From Stutzerimonas stutzeri (GTDB lineage Bacteria > Pseudomonadota > Gammaproteobacteria > Pseudomonadales > Pseudomonadaceae): a stretch of DNA of 64,000 nucleotides. The notes below the pieces were generated by a model. It was not told where the DNA came from. It did no database searches and was given only the letters and a program-made list of their open reading frames with translations. The stretch is taken from contig NZ_JANGEY010000002.1 of the NCBI RefSeq assembly GCF_024451105.1, forward strand, positions 186,001 to 250,000. Direction: 5' to 3'. Position 1 is the stretch's first letter, and every line of letters starts with the position of its first letter. The position numbers were made by a program, and so were the translations under genes. Below are positions 57,184 through 64,000 of the stretch, piece after piece.

Positions 57184-58791
57184 ATGGTGACCATGGGGTG
57201 CTGGAGGGGGCAGTCCGCAGGGGGATACTGGTGGCGCATGGGGCTGACCGGCAGCCTCGGGATCGTCGTCGCCCTCGTTTCCTACCTGTACGGCACCGCC
57301 CTCGAGCGCGACCTCGAGACCCGCGAGTTCCAGCGCCTCGCCCAGGTGCAGTACCAGAACACCCAGGAACTGCTGCGCCGCTCGACCCAGGTGCTGCTCG
57401 CCTTCCGCGGCTTCTTCGCCGCCTCGCAGGAGGTCGACCGCGACGAGTACGCGCGCTTCGCCGGCGAAATCCTCGCCCACTACCCGGAAATCTACGCCAT
57501 CCACTGGGCGCCGAAGGTTGCTACGGCGCAGCGGGCGGCCCTGGAGGCCGAGATCCGCCCCCTGCAGCCCGCGCCGCTGGGCATCTTCGATACCGACGCT
57601 CGGGGCAAGCTTCTCTCCCCTGCCCCCGCGCGCGCGATCTACTTCCCGGTCCAGTACACCGAGCCGTACGCCGCCAACCGCATGGTGATCGGCCTCGACA
57701 CCCTGGGGCGCTCGCCCAACGAGGTCATCATCCGCGCCGCGACGGCCAGCGGCGAGCAGCAGCTCACCCCGGTGTTCCCACTGATCCAGGATCCCGACGG
57801 CCCGCTGGCGAGCGCGCTCTATCAGCCGGTGTTCGCGAGCGACCAGCCGACCGCCAGCGCCGAGCAGCGCCAGCAGGCGCTGCAGGGCTTCCTGATCCTG
57901 CTGCTGCGGCCCAGCCTGCTGGTCGAAGGACTGCCCTTCGGCGAACGCAAGGTCGCCGTGCGCCTGTACGACCGGCAGGACTCGCAGCTGGTGGCCATCC
58001 ATCCGCGCGGCGCCAGCCTGCAGGCGCCGGCGGAGAACGTGGTGCACCACGAGCTGCAGGTGCCCGGCCGCACCTGGGTCATGGAGTTCGTGGCCAGCGA
58101 AGGCTTCGGCGAGGGGCTGCACATCCAGCCCGTGCTGCTGATGCTGTCCTTGCTGCTGCTGACCGGGGGCCTGGTGTTCCTCGACCGCTCCCACCGCAGC
58201 TCGCAGGTCCTGCGGACGACCAATGCCGAACTCCTGCGCCGCCAGCAGGAGCTGGACGACCTGGCCCACTACGATCCGCTGACCGGCCTGCCCAATCGCC
58301 TGCTGCTCTACGACCGCATCGCCATGGCGCTCGCCGCCCAGCGCCGCCAGGGCGGCAGCCTGGCGGTGTGCGTGCTGGACCTGGACGGTTTCAAGACGAT
58401 CAACGACCGCTTCGGCCACCCGGCGGGCGACCTGGTGCTGCGCGAGGTGGCGCGGCGCCTGCAGGCGCTGGTGCGCGCCAGCGACACGGCGGCGCGCTTG
58501 GGCGGCGACGAGTTCGTCGTGCTGCTGCCGGGGCTGGCTGCCGGTGCGGCGCTGCACCAGCTCATGCAGCGCCTGATCGCCCGGCTGGGCGAACCCATCG
58601 CCCTCGCGGATGACGGACCGCAGGTGCAGGTATCGACCAGCATCGGCATCGCCTTCGCCTGCGGCCAGCAGGGCGTCGACAGCCTGATCCACCAGGCCGA
58701 TGTCGCCATGTATCAGGCCAAGCATGTCGGCAAGGGCTGCTACCGAATTTACGGCGCGCCTGCTGTCTCAGTTGAACAGGCCGGCGTCTGA
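57184..58791 (+). CDS. CHASE-domain diguanylate cyclase
   Basis: About 535 residues. An N-terminal helix (about 18-40) and a second helix (about 325-345) bracket a periplasmic CHASE sensor domain (GFFAASQEVDRDEYARFAGEIL, YPEIYAIHWAPKV). The cytoplasmic GGDEF domain has an intact active site GGDEF and an inhibitory I-site RASD five residues before it, so active, product-inhibited c-di-GMP synthesis is expected. The start is uncertain: GTG 57172, ATG 57184 and ATG 57193 are all possible and none has a good ribosome site. Confidence 0.9.
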   Translation: MVTMGCWRGQSAGGYWWRMGLTGSLGIVVALVSYLYGTALERDLETREFQRLAQVQYQNTQELLRRSTQVLLAFRGFFAASQEVDRDEYARFAGEILAHYPEIYAIHWAPKVATAQRAALEAEIRPLQPAPLGIFDTDARGKLLSPAPARAIYFPVQYTEPYAANRMVIGLDTLGRSPNEVIIRAATASGEQQLTPVFPLIQDPDGPLASALYQPVFASDQPTASAEQRQQALQGFLILLLRPSLLVEGLPFGERKVAVRLYDRQDSQLVAIHPRGASLQAPAENVVHHELQVPGRTWVMEFVASEGFGEGLHIQPVLLMLSLLLLTGGLVFLDRSHRSSQVLRTTNAELLRRQQELDDLAHYDPLTGLPNRLLLYDRIAMALAAQRRQGGSLAVCVLDLDGFKTINDRFGHPAGDLVLREVARRLQALVRASDTAARLGGDEFVVLLPGLAAGAALHQLMQRLIARLGEPIALADDGPQVQVSTSIGIAFACGQQGVDSLIHQADVAMYQAKHVGKGCYRIYGAPAVSVEQAGV

Positions 58792-58831
58792 CGCCAACCC
58801 GGCCTGCCCTTCGACTCGCGGGAACGACCTG

Positions 58832-59152
58832 ATGAAGAAACTGCTGTTCACCCTGCTCGGCCTGTGGGCCAACGCCCTTGCCCCCTTCGCCCTGGCCGAC
58901 CACGACCGCTACGACGACCGCCGCTGGTGGCGCGACGGCTGGGAGGACGAGCGCAAGGAGGAGTTCCGTGACGGCCCGTGCCGGGTGAAGCTCGAATCCA
59001 AGCGCGACGAATTCAAGCGCGAGATCAAGTGCAAGGACGGTCGCGGCGCCTGGTGGCGCGGCGAGTGGAAGGACGAGTTCCGCGACGGTCGCTGCTGGGT
59101 CAAGCAGGACGTCAAGCGCGACGAGTTCAAGGAAGAGGTGAAGTGCGACTGA
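58832..59152 (+). CDS. small secreted repeat protein (106 aa)
   Basis: A signal peptide ([22 protein letters not shown], about 1-22) followed by a very charged mature domain with two copies of a roughly 30-residue unit, [24 protein letters not shown] and [24 protein letters not shown]. Each unit has two Cys, which may form a disulfide per repeat in the periplasm. Family unknown to me. GGGA precedes the ATG. It sits between a diguanylate cyclase and serine dehydratase, without an obvious link. Confidence 0.75.
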   Translation: MKKLLFTLLGLWANALAPFALADHDRYDDRRWWRDGWEDERKEEFRDGPCRVKLESKRDEFKREIKCKDGRGAWWRGEWKDEFRDGRCWVKQDVKRDEFKEEVKCD

Positions 59153-59169
59153 GCACGGGAGTGTCGGCC

Positions 59170-60531
<1,362 letters not shown>

Positions 60532-60733
60532 TCCGCCGGCACGGCGGCGTGCGGTCGCCGTAACTCGGACGCACCGGCGGCAGCCCCCGGGCAAGGCGAT
60601 TCGGGCTGCGCACGCCCCCGATTCGTTACACTCGACGGCCTGCCGGACACGCGCGGCGCCCGCCAGCTCTCGCTCGGGCGTAGCCCCATGCGCTTGCAGC
60701 GCTCTTGCCGCGCCCGAAACGCCGCCCGAACCA

Positions 60734-60745
60734 CGACAACAAGGA
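60734..60745 (+). promoter_or_regulatory. A-rich leader before the symporter
   Basis: CGACAACAAGGA combines an A-rich stretch with the AAGGA ribosome site 7 bases before the ATG. It is weaker than AANAANAA but similar to the leaders at 42554 and 45418. The rest of the 60532-60751 gap shows nothing definite. Confidence 0.35.
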
Positions 60746-60751
60746 TGCGCC

Positions 60752-62125
60752 ATGGAACTGCTCGATACCCTGGTCAACGATCTCAACGCCCTGGTCTGGG
60801 GCCCGCCGATGTTGCTGATGATCCTCGGCACCGGCCTGTTCCTCCTGCTCTACCTGCGCGGCATGCCTTGGCTGAACATCCCCCGCGGCTTCCGCCTGCT
60901 CTGGCAGGGCCGCGCGCGCGGGCCTGAGGCCACCGGCGAGATCAGCCCGTTCCAGGCGCTGATGACCTGCCTGGCCGCCACCGTGGGCACCGGCAACATC
61001 GCCGGGGTGGCCACCGCGATCTTCCTCGGCGGTCCCGGCGCGCTGTTCTGGATGTGGTGCACCGCGCTGGTCGGCATGGCCACCAAGTACTGCGAGGTGG
61101 TGCTGGCGGTGCACTACCGCGAGAAGGACGCGCGCGGCGAGCACGTCGGCGGACCGATGTACGCGATCAGGAACGGCCTGGGCAGGAAGTGGGCGTGGAT
61201 GGGCGGCGCCTTCGCCCTGTTCGGCGGGCTGGCCGGCTTCGGCATCGGCAACATGGTGCAGGTCAACAGCATGGCCCATGCCCTGGAGGTCAGCTTCGGC
61301 GTGCCGCTGTGGGCCACCGGGGTGACCGCCATGGTCCTCGCCGGCCTGGTGATCCTCGGCGGCATCCGCCGCATCGGCAAGGTGGCCGAGGCCCTGGTGC
61401 CGACCATGTGCGTGGTCTACATCCTCGCCGCGCTGGTGGTGCTGGTGGTCAACGCCGCGGCGCTGCCCGCCGCCTTCGCGCTGATCTTCGAGCACGCCTT
61501 CAGCCCGGCGGCGGCCAGCGGCGGCTTCGCCGGCGCGGCGGTGATGGCGGCGATCCGCTACGGCGTGGCGCGCGGCATCTTCTCCAACGAGGCCGGCCTG
61601 GGCACCGCCGGCATCGCCCAGGCGGCCGGCACCACCACCAGCTCGGTGCGCTCGGGGCTGATCGGCATGCTCGGTACCTTCATCGACACCCTCGTCGTCT
61701 GCAGCATGACCGGCCTGGCGATCATCTGCAGCGGCGTGTGGACCAGCGGCGCCAGCGGTGCGGCGCTGTCGGCGGCGGCCTTCGAATCGGCGATGCCCGG
61801 CTTCGGCGGCGCCCTGCTCAGCGTCGCCCTGGTGGTGTTCGCCTTCACCACCATCCTCGGCTGGAGCTACTACGGCGAGCGCTGCTGGGAATACCTGGCC
61901 GGCACCCGCAGCATCCTGCCGTTCCGCGTGCTGTTCATCGCCGCGGTGCCGTTCGGCGCCATCGCCCAGCTGGACTTCGCCTGGCTGCTGGCCGACACCC
62001 TCAACGGCCTGATGGCGATTCCCAACCTGGTCGCCCTGCTGTTGCTCAGCCCGGTGGTGCTGCGCCTGACCCGCGAGTACTTCGCCGGCGAACGGCAGGC
62101 CCGGGCCGGCGATTCCCGACCCTGA
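60752..62125 (+). CDS. alanine/glycine:cation symporter (AGCS family)
   Basis: A 457-residue inner-membrane transporter with about eleven helices. Family signatures are TVGTGNIAGVATAIFLGGPGALFWMW and the Na+/substrate region GIFSNEAGLGTAGIAQAAG. It takes up alanine, glycine or D-alanine with Na+. Following sdaA, it could supply amino acids to pyruvate metabolism; the two are not clearly one operon because of the 220-base gap. Confidence 0.94.
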   Translation: MELLDTLVNDLNALVWGPPMLLMILGTGLFLLLYLRGMPWLNIPRGFRLLWQGRARGPEATGEISPFQALMTCLAATVGTGNIAGVATAIFLGGPGALFWMWCTALVGMATKYCEVVLAVHYREKDARGEHVGGPMYAIRNGLGRKWAWMGGAFALFGGLAGFGIGNMVQVNSMAHALEVSFGVPLWATGVTAMVLAGLVILGGIRRIGKVAEALVPTMCVVYILAALVVLVVNAAALPAAFALIFEHAFSPAAASGGFAGAAVMAAIRYGVARGIFSNEAGLGTAGIAQAAGTTTSSVRSGLIGMLGTFIDTLVVCSMTGLAIICSGVWTSGASGAALSAAAFESAMPGFGGALLSVALVVFAFTTILGWSYYGERCWEYLAGTRSILPFRVLFIAAVPFGAIAQLDFAWLLADTLNGLMAIPNLVALLLLSPVVLRLTREYFAGERQARAGDSRP

Positions 62126-62128
62126 ACG

Positions 62129-62158
62129 CACAGCGCCCCCGCTGGCGGGGGCGCTGTG
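62129..62158. terminator. strong hairpin between convergent symporter and pepN
   Basis: A perfect 14-bp stem, 62129-62142 with 62145-62158, in the 48-base space between two convergent genes. No T-run on either strand, so it may work as a bidirectional pause or stability element. Confidence 0.6.
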
Positions 62159-62173
62159 CTCGATCGGCGGCGC

Positions 62174-64000
62174 TCACGCCAGGCTTTTGCTCACCACCTC
62201 GTAGACGTCGCCGGACAGCCCGCCGCCGGCCAGGATGCGCTCCAGCTCGCCGCGCATCAGCGCCTGGCGGGTGGCGTCGAACTTGCGCCAGCGAGTCAGC
62301 GGCGTCAACAGGCGGGAAGCGATCTGCGGGTTGAGGGCGTCGAGGGCGATCACCTGGTCGGCGAGGAAGCGGTAGCCGGCGCCGTCGACGCGGTGGAAGT
62401 TGACGTGGTTCTGGTTGGCGAAGGCGCCGATCAGCGCGCGCACCTTGTTGGGGTTCTTCAGGGTGAAGGCGTGGTGGTGCATCAGCGCCTGCACGCGCTC
62501 GAGGCCGCCCGGCAGCGGGCTGCCGGCCTGCACGGCGAACCACTGGTCCATGACCAGCGCGTCCGCCTTGAAGTAGTCGGCGAACTTGGCCAGCGCCTGG
62601 GCCTTCTCGGCGTCGAACGGCGAGTTGACCAGCACCGCCAGCGCGGCGAGGCGCTCGGTCATGTTGTCGGCGTGCTCGAACTGCTCCTCGCAGGCGTCGA
62701 GCACTTCGTCGCTCTCGGCCAGCATCAGGTAGGACAGGGCGATGTTCTGCAGGCTGCGGCGGGCGATCTGCGCGGCTTCGGCGGCGTAGGGGGTGCTGCG
62801 CGAGGTCGCGCGGCAGGCCTGGAAGCGGTTCCACAGCAGGTCGAACAGCTCGCGGGAGATTTCCTTGCGGGCGAACTCGCGGGCGATATGGATGGCGTCG
62901 ACGTCGGCCACCTCGCTGAGCTCGGCGAGGTAGGCCTCGGCCGGCAGGGCGAGCATCTCGGCGACCATCGCCGGATCCAGCGATTCGTCGGCCAGCACGC
63001 TGCGCAGCGCCTCGATCAGGCGGGCGTCGAGGTGCAGAGGCTCGCTGCGCTGCTGCTGCTCGACCAGCTCCTGCAGCACCTGCACGGCCAGTTGCTGGCC
63101 GGCTTCCCAGCGGTTGAAGCCGTCGCTGTCGTGCTGCATGAGGAACATCAGCTGGTCGCGGCCGTAGGGGTAGTGCAGCTTCACCGGTGCGCTGAAGCCG
63201 CGCAGCAGCGACGGCAGCGGCCGGTCCGGCACCTCGACGAAGGTGAAGCTCTGCACCGCCTCGGTCACCGCCAGCACCCGCGAGGTACCGACTGCCTCGG
63301 TCTCGCCGGCCAGGCGCAGCGCCAGCTCGTGGCCGTGGACGTCGAGCAGGCCCATGGCCACCGGGATGACGAAGGGCTGCTTGTGCTCCTGCCCCGGGGT
63401 GGCCGGGCAGCTCTGGCGGAAGGTCAGGGTGTAGGTGCGGGCGTGGGCGTCGTAGCAGTCCTCGACGGCCAGGCGCGGGGTGCCGGACTGGGTGTACCAG
63501 CGCTTGAACTGGGTCAGATCGACGCCGCTGGCGTCCTCCATGGCCCTGACGAAGTCGTCGCAGGTCACCGCCTGGCCGTCGTGGCGTTCGAAGTACAGGT
63601 CCGAGCCCTGGCGGAACTTCTCGGCGCCGAGCAGGGTGTGGATCATGCGCAGCACTTCGGCGCCCTTCTCGTAGACGGTCAGGGTGTAGAAGTTGGAGAT
63701 CTCCATGTAGGAATCCGGACGCACCGGGTGGGCCATCGGGCCGGCGTCCTCGGCGAACTGCTGGGTGCGCAGGAAGGCCACGTCCTCGATGCGCTTGACC
63801 GTGCGCGAGTTCATGTCGGCCGAGAACTCGGCGTCGCGGAACACCGTGAAGCCTTCCTTCAGGGAGAGCTGGAACCAGTCGCGGCAGGTGACGCGGTTGC
63901 CCGACCAGTTGTGGAAGTACTCGTGGGCGACCACCGCCTCGACGCGCTGGTGGGCGGCGTCGGTGGCGGTTTCCGGGTGGGCCAGCACGCAGCTGGAATT
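62174..64000 (-). CDS. pepN: aminopeptidase N, C-terminal part (runs off the right edge)
   Basis: The last 608 codons of an M1 aminopeptidase; the frame is open to the window end, so the N-terminal part (about 280 residues) lies outside. The zinc site is complete: HEYFHNWSGNRVTCRDWF (HExxH) with the third ligand in LKEGFTVFRD. The C-terminal helical domain, typical of gammaproteobacterial PepN, runs to the stop. It removes N-terminal residues from peptides in the cytoplasm. Confidence 0.95.
   Translation of the reverse strand, partial: NSSCVLAHPETATDAAHQRVEAVVAHEYFHNWSGNRVTCRDWFQLSLKEGFTVFRDAEFSADMNSRTVKRIEDVAFLRTQQFAEDAGPMAHPVRPDSYMEISNFYTLTVYEKGAEVLRMIHTLLGAEKFRQGSDLYFERHDGQAVTCDDFVRAMEDASGVDLTQFKRWYTQSGTPRLAVEDCYDAHARTYTLTFRQSCPATPGQEHKQPFVIPVAMGLLDVHGHELALRLAGETEAVGTSRVLAVTEAVQSFTFVEVPDRPLPSLLRGFSAPVKLHYPYGRDQLMFLMQHDSDGFNRWEAGQQLAVQVLQELVEQQQRSEPLHLDARLIEALRSVLADESLDPAMVAEMLALPAEAYLAELSEVADVDAIHIAREFARKEISRELFDLLWNRFQACRATSRSTPYAAEAAQIARRSLQNIALSYLMLAESDEVLDACEEQFEHADNMTERLAALAVLVNSPFDAEKAQALAKFADYFKADALVMDQWFAVQAGSPLPGGLERVQALMHHHAFTLKNPNKVRALIGAFANQNHVNFHRVDGAGYRFLADQVIALDALNPQIASRLLTPLTRWRKFDATRQALMRGELERILAGGGLSGDVYEVVSKSLA

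Overview
The window is a high-GC chromosomal segment from a gammaproteobacterium of the Pseudomonadaceae (Pseudomonas/Azotobacter type). The evidence is the gene content and order (smc-zipA-ligA, prfB-lysS, a complete ccmABCDEFGHI operon, a 1619-residue NAD-glutamate dehydrogenase, the MoxR/Bat cluster), FleQ- and FleN-type regulators, Pseudomonas-style REP palindromes and AANAANAA (Hfq/Crc-type) leaders. No rRNA, tRNA, CRISPR array or prophage was seen.

Layout. 1-4.5 kb: a small conserved protein and an RluF-like pseudouridine synthase with a Glu at the catalytic Asp position (+), then (-) a PQQ-type aldose dehydrogenase, a one-helix protein, a QEGLA/DUF1704 metallopeptidase-like protein and a lipoprotein. 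4.6-14.5 kb (-): lysS, prfB with its programmed +1 frameshift, ligA, zipA and smc. 14.9-18 kb: an orphan OmpR-type response regulator, a 44-residue membrane peptide, a voltage-gated-type K+ channel with a zinc ribbon, and an Arg/His/Gln-rich repeat lipoprotein. 18-25 kb (-): the cytochrome c maturation operon, ccmA to ccmI. 25.1-27.5 kb (-): a FleQ-FleN-like pair whose FleQ has lost the GAFTGA loop. 27.6-35.5 kb (-): an MFS transporter, a gamma-glutamylpolyamine-synthetase-like enzyme and gdhB. 35.6-42.4 kb (+): MoxR-DUF58-DUF4381-BatA-BatB-BatD.

42.5-57 kb is the accessory-flavoured part. A (+) cluster of NCS1 permease, porin, two-subunit ATP-dependent lactamase/hydantoinase (HyuB/HyuA, OplBA-like) and an AraC regulator is followed by a low-GC DUF2971 gene, a GNAT gene lying between a duplicated aminotransferase tail and the intact gene, and the (-) set aminotransferase-lhgO-csiD with the divergent repressor csiR. 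Read together, these could take a lactam through an omega-amino acid and glutarate to L-2-hydroxyglutarate and 2-oxoglutarate. 57-64 kb: a CHASE-GGDEF diguanylate cyclase, a small secreted repeat protein, L-serine dehydratase, an alanine/Na+ symporter and the C-terminal part of pepN, which runs off the right edge.

The observations most worth a second look are the GAFTGA-less FleQ with a near-consensus FleQ box at its own promoter, the lactam-to-2-oxoglutarate neighbourhood with repeated Hfq/Crc-type leaders, and the scar of recombination and REP insertion around the aminotransferase terminator. All start choices, motif calls and family names come from reading the sequence; no database search was run.
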